From: Stenotrophomonas sp. NA06056
GTDB lineage: Bacteria; Pseudomonadota; Gammaproteobacteria; Xanthomonadales; Xanthomonadaceae
Length of the DNA stretch: 64,000 nt
NCBI RefSeq assembly: GCF_013364355.1
Contig: NZ_CP054931.1
Span: 620,001 to 684,000, forward strand
Reading direction: 5' to 3'
Made by a program: the position numbers and the translations under genes. The notes under the pieces were generated by a model. It was not told the origin of the DNA and did not search any database. It saw only the letters and a list, made by a program, of their open reading frames with translations. Every line of letters starts with the position of its first letter. The first letter of the stretch is position 1. Positions 44,211 to 52,959 of the stretch are shown here, one piece after another.

Positions 44211-45041
44211 TCAAATCCAGCGCAGTGGGCCGGCCATTTTACCGGTGCCGGAGGCCGGCGGCGCGCCCAGAGCATCAGCTGCCGGGTGGCCGGGGTCGCA
44301 GTGCCGGAAGTCATCGCGACCTCCGGTTCGTTCAGTTTTGGTTATCCGGCGGTTCCTGCCTCCCGCGGGCCGTAGGCACGCAGGAAGAAATCCACGCTGG
44401 CGGCCACATGGATCGCAGCATCGGTCTCGACGGGTGACAGTGGTCTCGACGGGTGACAGTGGCATGCCGCACATCATATGCATGTGCACTTCGCCCTTCA
44501 CCAGGGTCAGGAACTGCTGGCCGGCGATGTAGCAGTCGGGGATGTCCAGTTCGCCGCGCTCGGCACGCAGGCGCATGAAGTCGGCCAGCGCCTCGCAGGT
44601 GCGTTGCGGGCCTGCCTGCCAGAACAGTTCGCGCAGGCGCTCGTCGGTCTCCGGGGCCATCATCACCCGCTGGATCGACAGGGCCGCGTCGGAGGTGATC
44701 ATCTCGAAGAACGCCATGCCGATGCCCAGCAGCTGGTCGCGCAGGGGGCCTTCCACGTCGGCCACGAACAGTGCGTCGGGCAGCATTTCGGTGCACTTGG
44801 ACTGCACAGCTTCGGAGAACAGGGTCTCTTTGTCGCCGAAATGGCTGTATACGGTCAGTTTCGAGACGCCAGCCTGGGCAGCGATGCTGTCCATGCTCAC
44901 ACCGCTGTAGCCCTGTTCGATGAACAGTGTCTTGGCTGCCTCGAGTATCGCCGCGCGCTTGCCCAGGTCCTTGGGGCGCCCGGGACCGGCAGCCTTGGCA
45001 GCGGGCTTGGCCGACGGCTTTCGGGAAGTGGGAGAACTCAT
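44211..45041 (-). CDS. smeRo: TetR-family regulator SmeRo, C terminus frameshifted
   Basis: The N-terminal helix-turn-helix is intact (AAKTLFIEQGYSGVSMDSIAAQAGVSKLTVYSHFGDKETLFSEAV, residues ~34-78), as is the ligand-binding core to about residue 200. A 19-bp tandem duplication then shifts the frame. The present product runs on for ~76 unrelated residues (TTVTRRDRCCDPCGRQ...) to 276 in all. With one copy of the 19-mer removed, the frame reads DAAIHVAASVDFFLRAYGPR and stops at 44342, giving 226 residues with a normal TetR last helix. It is the likely local repressor of smeOP and of its own operon. Function may be altered or lost, since the last helices of TetR proteins contribute to dimerisation. 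A -10 TAGTAT suggests a leaderless transcript. Confidence 0.88.
   Translation of the reverse strand: MSSPTSRKPSAKPAAKAAGPGRPKDLGKRAAILEAAKTLFIEQGYSGVSMDSIAAQAGVSKLTVYSHFGDKETLFSEAVQSKCTEMLPDALFVADVEGPLRDQLLGIGMAFFEMITSDAALSIQRVMMAPETDERLRELFWQAGPQRTCEALADFMRLRAERGELDIPDCYIAGQQFLTLVKGEVHMHMMCGMPLSPVETTVTRRDRCCDPCGRQRGFLPACLRPAGGRNRRITKTERTGGRDDFRHCDPGHPAADALGAPPASGTGKMAGPLRWI
44422..44459. repeat. 19-bp tandem duplication inside smeRo
   Basis: GGTCTCGACGGGTGACAGT occurs twice head to tail (44422-44440 and 44441-44459). Nineteen is not a multiple of three, so it shifts the reading frame of the regulator. Confidence 0.97.
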
Positions 45042-45164
45042 TCCGCTAATACTAGACCAAGCGGTTCGATATTTATACTATACCGGCTGGTTCACTAATG
45101 TCCGCGTTGCAACAGTATGTTGCCGGCGCGTTCCCCCCGGATTTCTTTTCAGGTCCTGTACCTC
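45042..45164. promoter_or_regulatory. smeRo / smeO divergent promoter and probable operator
   Basis: An imperfect inverted repeat (ACCAAGCGGTT on the left, ACCGGCTGGTT on the right, centred near 45075) surrounds an AT-rich core ATATTTATACTATA. This is the usual layout of a TetR operator over divergent promoters. TATACT is a plausible rightward -10 for smeO, and TAGTAT (45054-45049) a leftward -10 for smeRo with +1 beside the ATG. Confidence 0.55.
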
Positions 45165-46301
45165 ATGAAAAACATGCGTTGGTTGGGCGTAGGCGTGCTG
45201 GTTGTGGTGTTGGCAGCGTGCGGCAAGCAGGCCGCCGAACCGGTGGCGGCCATCCCGGTGCTGGTGGTGCATCCCACCACGCAGGATGGACAGGCTGCGG
45301 CCGCCTACCCCGGCGAGGTGCGTGCCCGCCAGGAAAGCCCGCTGTCGTTCCGGGTGGGCGGCAACCTGGTCAAGCGTCACGTCGACGCTGGCGAGCGGGT
45401 GAAGAAGGGCCAGCTGCTGGCCGAGCTGGACGCGGCCGACTACGCCTCGCAGGCGGCTGCGTCGCAGGCGCAGCTGGCGGCGGCGGAAGCAGACCTGGTG
45501 CGTGCCCGTGATGACCAGAAGCGCTACGCCAAGCTGGCCGAAGACCAGCTGGTCAGCCGCTCGGCGCTGGACCAGCAGACGGCGGCGTTCAAGGCCGCGC
45601 AGGGCCAGGCCAATGCCGCCCGGGCCAACCTTGCCGTGGCCCGCAACCAGGCCGAGTACGCGCAGCTGCGCGCGCCCGCCGATGGCGTGATCGCCAGCCG
45701 CCAGGCCGAAGCCGGGCAGGTCGTGAGCGCAGGGCAGACGGTGTTCACCCTGGCCGCCGACGGTGGCCGTGAGGTGCTGATCGCGCTGCCGGAAAGCAGC
45801 ATCCGCGACTACAAGGTCGGCCAGTCGGTACAGGTGGAACTGTGGAACCGCCCGGGCCAGCTGCTGCCCGGCACCCTGCGCGAGATCGCCCCGGCCGCCG
45901 ATGCGCAGGCCCGCACGTATGCCACGCGGGTCAGTCTGGCGCCGGAAGCCTTGAGCGAAGTGGAACTGGGCCAGAGTGCGCGGGTGTTCGCCAGCGCCGG
46001 GCGCAGTGGCGCACTGCAGCTGCCGCTGGCCGCCGTGCTGCGTGGCAGTGATGGCAAAGCCAGCGTGTGGGTGGTCAATCCGTCCAGTGGTGCGTTGAAG
46101 GCAACCCCGGTCCAGGTGGGTGCCTATGGCGCGCAGGCCGTGCCGGTGGTGTCCGGCGTGGGCGCGACGGACTGGGTGGTCGCTGCCGGCGGCCACCTGC
46201 TGCGCGAAGGGCAGGTGGTGACGCCGGTCGATCGCCAGAACCGCCCGGTGCTGGCGCCGTCGGCCGCCAAGCCGGCGCCGGCCGCAGGCAAGGGGCACTG
46301 A
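45165..46301 (+). CDS. smeO: RND efflux periplasmic adaptor SmeO
   Basis: This 378-residue lipoprotein has a lipobox LAAC at C19. The membrane fusion protein order is: biotinyl-lipoyl half (SFRVGGNLVKRHVDAGERVKKGQLLAELDAADY), a coiled-coil hairpin rich in Ala/Gln/Arg (~100-165), the second lipoyl half (QLRAPADGVIASRQAEAGQVVSAGQTVFTLA), a beta-barrel and a membrane-proximal domain. It links SmeP to TolC. It is 3 bases upstream of smeP. Confidence 0.92.
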   Translation: MKNMRWLGVGVLVVVLAACGKQAAEPVAAIPVLVVHPTTQDGQAAAAYPGEVRARQESPLSFRVGGNLVKRHVDAGERVKKGQLLAELDAADYASQAAASQAQLAAAEADLVRARDDQKRYAKLAEDQLVSRSALDQQTAAFKAAQGQANAARANLAVARNQAEYAQLRAPADGVIASRQAEAGQVVSAGQTVFTLAADGGREVLIALPESSIRDYKVGQSVQVELWNRPGQLLPGTLREIAPAADAQARTYATRVSLAPEALSEVELGQSARVFASAGRSGALQLPLAAVLRGSDGKASVWVVNPSSGALKATPVQVGAYGAQAVPVVSGVGATDWVVAAGGHLLREGQVVTPVDRQNRPVLAPSAAKPAPAAGKGH

Positions 46302-46304
46302 CCC

Positions 46305-49300
46305 GTGCGCCGCTTCAATCTCTCCGAATGGGCGCTGGGCAATCGCCCGCTGGTGTTGTTCGCGATGCTGGCGTTCGCCGTCATCGGTGCCTGGTCGTAC
46401 AAGCACCTGGGCCAGTCCGAAGATCCGCCGTTCACCTTCAAGGCGATGGTGGTGCGCACGATGTGGCCGGGCGCCACCGCCGAGCAGGTTTCGCGGCAGG
46501 TGACCGAGCCGATCGAAAAAGCGTTGATGAACACCGGCGAGTACGAGTTCATCCGCTCGTACTCGCGCCCGGGCGAATCGCAGGTGATCTTCATGGCCCG
46601 CGACAGCCTGCGCTCCAAGCAGATCCCGGACCTGTGGTACCAGGTGCGCAAGCGCGTGGGCGATATCCGCGCGACGCTGCCGAGGGAAATCGTCGGCCCG
46701 TTCTACAACGATGAGTTCGGCGACACGTTCGGCAACATCTATGCGTTGACCGGCGAAGGCTTCGACTACGCGGTGATGCGCGACTATGCCGACCGCATCC
46801 AGCTGGAGCTGCAGCGCGTGCCCGACGTCGGCAAGATCGACCTGGTCGGCCTGCAGGACGAGAAGGTGTGGATCGAGCTGTCCAACACCAAACTGGCCAC
46901 CCTGGGTGTGTCGCTGCAGCAGGTGCAGCAGGCCTTGGCGGATCAGAACGCAGTGTCCGCCACGAGTTTCTTCGAGACCCCGACCGACCGCGTGCAGCTG
47001 CGCGTGACGGGTCAGTTCGATTCGATCGAGGACATCCGCAGATTCCCGATCCAGGCCGGCGAACGCACGCTGCACCTGGGTGACATTGCCGAGGTCAAGC
47101 GCGGCTTTGCCGATCCCTCTTCGCCGAAGATGCGTTTCATGGGCGAGGACGCGATCGGCCTGGCGGTGGCGATGAAGGACGGCGGTGACATCCTCAAGCT
47201 GGGTGCCACCCTGGATGCCGAGTTCGAACGCCTGCAGAAGACCCTGCCGGCCGGCATGCAGCTGCGCAAGGTCTCTGACCAGCCGCATGCGGTGGAAGAG
47301 TCGGTGGGCGAGTTCGTGCAGGTGCTGACCGAAGCGGTGGTGATCGTGCTGCTGGTCAGCTTCTTCTCGCTGGGCCTGCGCACCGGCCTGGTGGTGGGCG
47401 TGACCATTCCACTGGTGCTGGCGATGACCTTCTTCGTCATGCACTACTTCGACATCGGCCTGCACAAGATTTCGTTGGGTGCGCTGGTGCTGGCACTGGG
47501 CCTGCTGGTGGACGATGCGATCATCGCGGTGGAGATGATGGCCACCAAGATGGAGCAGGGCTATGACCGCCTGCGCGCGGCCAGTTTCGCCTGGGAATCC
47601 ACGGCATTCCCGATGTTGACCGGTACCCTGATCACCGCAGCGGGCTTCCTGCCCATTGCCACCGCTGCATCGAGCACCGGTGAGTACACCCGCTCGCTGT
47701 TCCAGGTGGTGACCATTGCGCTGGTGGTGTCATGGATTGCCGCTGTGCTGTTCATCCCGTACCTGGGCGACAAGATGCTGCCGGACCTGTTCAATCCGCA
47801 GCTGCCCAAGCCGGACAGCCTGGCCGGTCGCTGGCGCGCCAAGCGCCTGCAGTGGGCCGACCGCCATCCGGCGCTCGCGCGCTGGATCGCACCGAAGGAA
47901 CATGCGCACGACCATGATCCGTACCAGCGGCCGTTCTATACCCGTTTCCGGGCGTTCCTGGATACCTGCCTGCGCCATCGCTGGTGGGTGATCGGCGCGA
48001 CCATCGCGCTGTTCATCGGTTCGCTGATGCTGTTCCGCTTCGTGCCACAGCAGTTCTTCCCCGACTCGACCCGCCCGGAACTGATGGTGGACATCGAACT
48101 GGCCGAAGGTGCGTCGCTGGCCGCGACCCAGGCACAGGCCGACAAGCTGGAGAAGCTGTTGAAGGGCCGCGAGGGCATCAGCAACTACGTGGCCTACGTC
48201 GGCACCGGTTCGCCGCGCTTCTACCTGCCGCTGGACCAGCAGCTGCCGGCGACCAACTTCGCCCAGTTCGTGGTGCTTACCGAAGACGCCAAGGCCCGCG
48301 AATCGACCCGCGACTGGATGCTGAAAGAGGTGATCAGGCAGTTCCCGGATGTGCAGATGCGCGTGACGCGCCTGGAAAACGGGCCGCCGGTCGGCTATCC
48401 GGTGCAGATGCGCGTGTCCGGCGAGCACATCGCACAGGTGCAGGCGATCGCGCGCCAGGTCGAGGCCAAGGTGCGCGAAAACCCGCACGTGATGAACGTG
48501 AATCTGGACTGGAGCGAGCCGAGCAAGGTGGTGCGGCTGGTGATCGACCAGGATCGTGCCCGCGCGCTGGGTGTCAGCAGTGCGCAGGTCAGCCAGTTCC
48601 TCAGCAGCTCGTTGTCGGGCATGAGCGTGAGCACCTATCGTGAAGGTAACCGCCAGATCGAAATGCTGCTGCGTGGCCCGGACAACGAGCGCGCGCAGCT
48701 GGACCTGCTTGGCAGCCTGGCGATTCCGACCAGCACTGGCACCGCGGTGACGCTGTCGCAGGTCGCGCGCCTGGAATACGCCTTCGAGGACGGCATCATC
48801 TGGCACCGCAACCGCCTGCCGACGGTGACTGTGCGCGCCGACATCAGCGATGGCATGCAGCCGCTGGACGTGGTGCAGCAGATCGTGCCGACGCTGGATG
48901 GCATCCGTGCCGAGCTGCCCAGTGGCTATCTGCTGGAAACCGGCGGCTCGGTGGAGGATTCGGCACGCGGCCAGAATTCGATCAAGGCCGGCATGCCGCT
49001 GTTCCTGATCGTGGTGGCCACGTTGCTGATGCTGCAGCTGCGCAGCTTCTCGCGTGCGGCGATGGTGCTGGTCACCGCGCCGCTGGGCATCATCGGTGCG
49101 ACGTTGTTCCTGCTGCTGTTCCGCGCGCCGTTCGGCTTCGTGGCGCTGTTGGGCACGATTGCGCTGGCGGGCATGATCATGCGCAACTCGGTGATCCTGA
49201 TCGACCAGATCCAGCAGGACATCGATGCCGGGCATGACCGCTGGCATTCGATCATCGACGCGACGGTGCGGCGTTTCCGCCCGATCGTGCTGACCGCGCT

Positions 49301-49466
49301 GGCGGCAGTGCTGGCGATGATTCCGCTGTCGCGCAGCGCGTTCTACGGCTCGATGGCGATCTCGATCATGGGTGGATTGATCGTGGGCACGGTGCTGACG
49401 CTGGTGTTCCTGCCGGCGCTGTATGCGGCGTGGTTCCGGGTGAAGCCGGACGAATCCGGGGCGTAA
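46305..49466 (+). CDS. smeP: RND multidrug efflux transporter SmeP
   Basis: This 1053-residue inner-membrane protein starts with GTG and has 12 transmembrane helices and two large periplasmic loops. The first helix lies at ~14-30. RND marks include GATAEQVSRQVTEPIEKAL, the TM4 segment LGALVLALGLLVDDAIIAVEMM (paired acids for the proton relay), and C-terminal GFVALLGTIALAGMIMRNSVILIDQI and LTALAAVLAMIPLSRSAFYGSMAISIMGGLIVGTVLTLVFLPALYAAWF. It expels drugs by proton antiport through SmeO and TolC. The frameshifted regulator in the divergent operon may affect its expression. Confidence 0.94.
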   Translation: MRRFNLSEWALGNRPLVLFAMLAFAVIGAWSYKHLGQSEDPPFTFKAMVVRTMWPGATAEQVSRQVTEPIEKALMNTGEYEFIRSYSRPGESQVIFMARDSLRSKQIPDLWYQVRKRVGDIRATLPREIVGPFYNDEFGDTFGNIYALTGEGFDYAVMRDYADRIQLELQRVPDVGKIDLVGLQDEKVWIELSNTKLATLGVSLQQVQQALADQNAVSATSFFETPTDRVQLRVTGQFDSIEDIRRFPIQAGERTLHLGDIAEVKRGFADPSSPKMRFMGEDAIGLAVAMKDGGDILKLGATLDAEFERLQKTLPAGMQLRKVSDQPHAVEESVGEFVQVLTEAVVIVLLVSFFSLGLRTGLVVGVTIPLVLAMTFFVMHYFDIGLHKISLGALVLALGLLVDDAIIAVEMMATKMEQGYDRLRAASFAWESTAFPMLTGTLITAAGFLPIATAASSTGEYTRSLFQVVTIALVVSWIAAVLFIPYLGDKMLPDLFNPQLPKPDSLAGRWRAKRLQWADRHPALARWIAPKEHAHDHDPYQRPFYTRFRAFLDTCLRHRWWVIGATIALFIGSLMLFRFVPQQFFPDSTRPELMVDIELAEGASLAATQAQADKLEKLLKGREGISNYVAYVGTGSPRFYLPLDQQLPATNFAQFVVLTEDAKARESTRDWMLKEVIRQFPDVQMRVTRLENGPPVGYPVQMRVSGEHIAQVQAIARQVEAKVRENPHVMNVNLDWSEPSKVVRLVIDQDRARALGVSSAQVSQFLSSSLSGMSVSTYREGNRQIEMLLRGPDNERAQLDLLGSLAIPTSTGTAVTLSQVARLEYAFEDGIIWHRNRLPTVTVRADISDGMQPLDVVQQIVPTLDGIRAELPSGYLLETGGSVEDSARGQNSIKAGMPLFLIVVATLLMLQLRSFSRAAMVLVTAPLGIIGATLFLLLFRAPFGFVALLGTIALAGMIMRNSVILIDQIQQDIDAGHDRWHSIIDATVRRFRPIVLTALAAVLAMIPLSRSAFYGSMAISIMGGLIVGTVLTLVFLPALYAAWFRVKPDESGA

Positions 49467-49474
49467 TGCCCCGG
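49456..49474 (+). terminator. Hairpin spanning the smeP stop
   Basis: CCGGGGC / GCCCCGG encloses GTAAT, which contains the TAA stop. There is no strong T-tract, so termination efficiency is uncertain. Confidence 0.45.
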
Positions 49475-49495
49475 GTTCCTGGGCCGCCGCCCTTG

Positions 49496-49895
49496 GTAGG
49501 TGCCAATCTTGGTTGGCATGGATGCATGCATCCACGCATGGCGTGGATCTACTGGTAGAGCCACCCCATGGGTGGCTGCGGACTTCCGGGCTCCGTCCAT
49601 CCACGCATGGCGTGGATCTACTGGTAGAGCCACCCCATGGGTGGCTGCGGACTTCCGGGCTTTGTCATCCACGCATGGCGTGGATCGAGTGGTAGAGCCA
49701 CCCCATGGGTGGCTGCGGACCTACGGGCTTCGTCATCCACGCATGGCGTGGATCTACGGGTAGAGCCACCCCATGGGTGGCTGCGGACTTGCGGGCTCCG
49801 TCATCCACGCATGGCGTGGATCTAGTGGTAGAGCCACCCCATGGGTGGCTGCGGACCTACGGGCTCCGTCCATCCACGCATGGCGTGGATCTACT
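49496..49895. repeat. Large composite SMAG array with a ~68-bp tandem unit
   Basis: It opens with one GGTGCCAATC-class copy at 49496. Six reverse copies of the GTAGATCCACG class then alternate with five forward copies of the GTAGAGCCACCCC class, whose GTAG heads lie at 49555, 49624, 49692, 49760 and 49828 (69, 68, 68 and 68 bases apart). Two reverse copies have damaged ends (GGATCGAG and GGATCTAG). The last reverse copy supplies the stop codon of the LysR gene. Confidence 0.95.
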
Positions 49896-50796
49896 GAAGC
49901 TGTAAGCCGCTGCGCAGCAGCGGCTCCAGCCAATCCAGGAATACCTGCACACGTTGCGCGCGGTGCTGACGATGCGGCAGCAACAGGGTCACCGGCAACG
50001 GCTGTGCCACGTACTGCGGCATCACTTCCACCAGCGCACCGGAATGCAGTTCGGCCTGCACGTCGTAGCGTGGAATCTGCAGCAGTCCCAGCCCCGCGAC
50101 GCAGCAGGCAATCGATGCCTCGGCGCTGTTCACCCGCACCCAGCCCGTCATCGGCAGCGTGCGCAGTTGTGCGCCGTCCTGCCATTCCCACGGCTCCACC
50201 CGCGCGGTGGTTGGCGACGCGTAGTTCACCGCACGATGTTGCTGCAGATCGACAGGATGCTGCGGTACGCCGTGCTCGTGCAGGTACGCAGGCGCTGCAA
50301 CGTTGACGAAATCCAGCTCGCCCAGCGTGCGGGCCACCAGGCTGGAGTCACCCAGCTGGCCCACCCGCAGCACCGCATCGCAGCCGTCCTCGATCAGATT
50401 CACCGCGCGGTCGGTCATGCCCAGATCCAGCTCGACCTGTGGGTGCCGTGCAAAGAAGTCGGGCAGGGATGGGGCGATGATGCGGCGGCCGATGCGGCTG
50501 GGTACATCGACCTTCAACAGGCCCCTCGGCTGCGCGTCGTCCTGCCGGAACAGTGATTCGGCATCTTCCACTTCGGCGATCAGACGCAGGCAGCGCGCGT
50601 AGAAGGTGTCGCCATCGTGGGTAGCGGAGACCCTGCGGGTGGAGCGCTGCAACAGGCGCGTGCCCAGACGCTGCTCCAGTTCCGCCACGGCCGCCGAGAC
50701 GGTGGAGCGGGGCAGGCCGAGCTGGTCGGCGGCGCGGGTGAAGCTGGTGCACTCCACCACCCGGGCAAAGATGCGGAAACGCTCGATCCGGTCCAT
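49891..50796 (-). CDS. LysR-family transcriptional regulator
   Basis: This 301-residue protein has an N-terminal winged helix (FARVVECTSFTRAADQLGLPRSTVSAAVAELEQRLGTRLLQRSTRRVSAT) and an effector domain of the periplasmic-binding type (GLLKVDVPSRIGRRIIAPSLPDFFARHPQVELDLG, DCAVLRVG-like DGCDAVLRVGQL). It is divergent from an SDR gene that it most likely controls. Its stop TAG is part of the GTAG end of a REP copy, so the final residues (LQLQ) may have been set by REP insertion. Confidence 0.9.
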   Translation of the reverse strand: MDRIERFRIFARVVECTSFTRAADQLGLPRSTVSAAVAELEQRLGTRLLQRSTRRVSATHDGDTFYARCLRLIAEVEDAESLFRQDDAQPRGLLKVDVPSRIGRRIIAPSLPDFFARHPQVELDLGMTDRAVNLIEDGCDAVLRVGQLGDSSLVARTLGELDFVNVAAPAYLHEHGVPQHPVDLQQHRAVNYASPTTARVEPWEWQDGAQLRTLPMTGWVRVNSAEASIACCVAGLGLLQIPRYDVQAELHSGALVEVMPQYVAQPLPVTLLLPHRQHRAQRVQVFLDWLEPLLRSGLQLQ

Positions 50797-50912
50797 TGTT
50801 CGCCGACTCTGGAAAGTTAAGTCAATGTTGCGGGCTTTATCCGCGATTTCTGCACGATATCGTCGTCTGCACAGGGATGCCAGCCCGGCAGCCCCTCCCC
50901 GAGACCGATCCC

Positions 50913-51686
50913 ATGACCGACCACCGTATCCAGGGCAAGACCGTGCTGATCGCCGGTGGCGCCAAGAATCTCGGCGGGCTGATCGCCCGCGACTTCGCCG
51001 AACAGGGCGCCAAGGCCATCGTCATCCACTACAACAGCGCCGCTACCCAGGACGATGCAGAGGCGACCGTCGCAGCCGTGCAGGCTGCAGGTGCCAAGGC
51101 CGTGGCGTTGCAGGCCGATCTGACCTCGGCGGCTGCGATGGAACGCCTGTTCGCCGATGCGGTCGCCGCCGTCGGTCGCCCTGACATCGCCATCAACACC
51201 GTCGGCAAAGTACTGAAGAAGCCGATGCTGGAAATCAGCGAAGCGGAGTACGACCAGATGAGCGCGGTCAATGCAAAGACGGCGTTCTTCTTCCTCAAGG
51301 AGGCCGGGCGTCATGTCAACGACGGCGGCCGCATCTGCACGTTGGTCACTTCGCTACTGGGCGCGTTCACGCCGTTCTATTCCAGCTATGCAGGTACAAA
51401 GGCGCCGGTGGAGCACTTCACCCGCGCAGCATCGAAGGAGTTTGGCGAGCGTGGGATTTCGGTAACCGCGATCGGTCCCGGGCCGATGGATACGCCGTTC
51501 TTCTATCCGGCCGAGAGTGCCGATGCGCAGGCGTACCACAAGACCGCTGCGGCGCTGTCGGCGTTCACCCGTACCGGCCTGACCGACATCGCCGACATCG
51601 TGCCGTGGATCCGCTTCCTGGTGACCGATGGCTGGTGGATGACCGGGCAGACCATCCTGGTCAATGGTGGCTACACCACCAAGTAG
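50913..51686 (+). CDS. SDR-family oxidoreductase
   Basis: This 257-residue classical SDR has a glycine motif LIAGGAKNLGG (residues 12-22), catalytic Ser147, Tyr159 and Lys163 (YAGTK), PGPMDTPFF and the C-terminal TGQTILVNGGY. The glycine motif AGGAKNLGG departs from the usual TGxxxGxG. The substrate is unknown. It is divergent from the LysR gene and is followed by an inverted SMAG pair. An ATG 13 codons upstream is a possible start. Confidence 0.86.
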   Translation: MTDHRIQGKTVLIAGGAKNLGGLIARDFAEQGAKAIVIHYNSAATQDDAEATVAAVQAAGAKAVALQADLTSAAAMERLFADAVAAVGRPDIAINTVGKVLKKPMLEISEAEYDQMSAVNAKTAFFFLKEAGRHVNDGGRICTLVTSLLGAFTPFYSSYAGTKAPVEHFTRAASKEFGERGISVTAIGPGPMDTPFFYPAESADAQAYHKTAAALSAFTRTGLTDIADIVPWIRFLVTDGWWMTGQTILVNGGYTTK

Positions 51687-51712
51687 AGACACGCGAGGCT
51701 TGAGTTCATGCC

Positions 51713-51770
51713 GTAGATCCACGCCATGCGTGGATGCTCTTGGCTTCATCCACGCATGGCATGGATCTAC
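51713..51770. repeat. Inverted SMAG pair
   Basis: A forward GTAGATCCACGCCATGCG copy (51713-51737) faces a reverse copy (51747-51770) that ends GGATCTAC, with 9 bases between them. Confidence 0.9.
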
Positions 51771-51846
51771 TGTTGGTCGCCAAGTGGACAGCATCAGGGC
51801 GTTCACGGGCACAATAGCGGCCAGTTCCAGGGCCGGAGCGCCTGCC

Positions 51847-52860
51847 ATGTCCTTCCGTACGACCTGCGCTTCGGCGCTGCTGCTGGTTGCCTGCAGCGGC
51901 GCTGCCGATGCGCAACCGGCACAGGCCGATGCCCTGCGGTTCCAGCACGATCTGCGGGATGTACTTGAGTGCAGCGCGAGTGCGGACGTCCAGCAGGCCG
52001 TCGTCAGCCGCCTGCGCGAGGCACGCTATGCCGACGCTTCCGAACGGCCGAGATACCTGCGCGACTGGCGATTCGAACAGGAGGATGAGGATGACGATCA
52101 CCGGGTGACCGTCATCACGCCGCCGCAGTCGATGACTGTCCACGGTGTTGAAGCGCCGCGGCTGTTCGCCGACAGGTTCGGGTTCTCGGTTGCGCTGGGC
52201 CCTGCGCAGCGTGAGCGCATCGTCGCTGCATACGGGCTGCAGCTGCAGTCGAGCACGCTGCACGAACCATTCGAGCTCTGGTCGACGCCCGCCACATCGA
52301 TCATCGTGCGCAGTGCGGGCGACAGTTATCGACTGGGCTGCAAACCTTCCACGAAAGATAGCAGGGCAGCCGTACGTCAGGTGCCGGCTGTTGACGTCCA
52401 GGACCTTCAGGATGCCATTCACTGTCGCGCCGACGAAGGCGGCATGCGCCGGTTGCAGGCGTTCTGGCAGCGGCTTTCCGAACAGCCGCAGTTCGAATGG
52501 CCGCAGGATGTCCGTTCGGTCAACGAGGTGAACTACACCGTCGGTGATGCAGAGCTGCACCTGCTGCTGGTCGGATTGCAGGTGCCCATCCAGGCGTACG
52601 GCGTTTCCACGCACACGATTGCGCTGGCGTTCGGTGGCTTCTTTGGCGCGGATCTCGGTGACGCCGCGGTGGCGCCAGTGCTTGCCCGGGCGGGCATGGA
52701 TACCTCGCACGCGGTGGGCAAGGATACCTGGCAGCGCTTGTTGCCACCGGTTGCTTTCAGCGGTGGTAGTTGGATCCCGCAACACATCGTGATGCGCACC
52801 GACGAAGGCCGCGTTGTTGCCGGTTGCGCCAGCGACTACGAGCGCGGTCCTTCGCGTTGA
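51847..52860 (+). CDS. Uncharacterised exported protein, possible lipoprotein
   Basis: This 337-residue protein has an N-terminal signal (MSFRTTCASALLLVACSGAADA). LVAC fits a lipobox at C16, while ADA/QPAQ could be an alternative signal peptidase I site. The rest is soluble, with acidic stretches (EQEDEDDDHR) and three later cysteines. It looks like two similar halves, each with a cysteine (DVLECSASAD, DAIHCRADEGGMRRL). I do not recognise a family. It lies alone between the SDR and the leu operon and converges on leuB. CACAAT at 51810-51815 could be its -10. Confidence 0.7.
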   Translation: MSFRTTCASALLLVACSGAADAQPAQADALRFQHDLRDVLECSASADVQQAVVSRLREARYADASERPRYLRDWRFEQEDEDDDHRVTVITPPQSMTVHGVEAPRLFADRFGFSVALGPAQRERIVAAYGLQLQSSTLHEPFELWSTPATSIIVRSAGDSYRLGCKPSTKDSRAAVRQVPAVDVQDLQDAIHCRADEGGMRRLQAFWQRLSEQPQFEWPQDVRSVNEVNYTVGDAELHLLLVGLQVPIQAYGVSTHTIALAFGGFFGADLGDAAVAPVLARAGMDTSHAVGKDTWQRLLPPVAFSGGSWIPQHIVMRTDEGRVVAGCASDYERGPSR

Positions 52861-52927
52861 GTTGATCTCCTGCAAGGCAACCCGCAGCAGGCCGGGTAGG
52901 GCTCGGCGTCACCGACGGACAGGCGAA

Positions 52928-52952
52928 GGGTGCCGGATATGCTCCGGCACCC
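52928..52952. terminator. Terminator of the ilv-leu operon
   Basis: A perfect 10-bp stem GGGTGCCGGA / TCCGGCACCC with a TATGC loop lies 8 bases beyond the leuB stop and serves the two convergent transcripts. Confidence 0.65.
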
Positions 52953-52959
52953 GCGTGGC

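Noticed and set aside
44211..45041. Calling smeRo a pseudogene
   Set aside because: The frame stays open to a stop just before pcm, and the DNA-binding domain and most of the core are intact, so an altered but expressed protein is likely.
49496..49895. CRISPR-like regular repeats downstream of smeP
   Set aside because: Two REP classes alternate in opposite orientations with similar spacers. This is a tandemly duplicated REP unit, not unique spacers.
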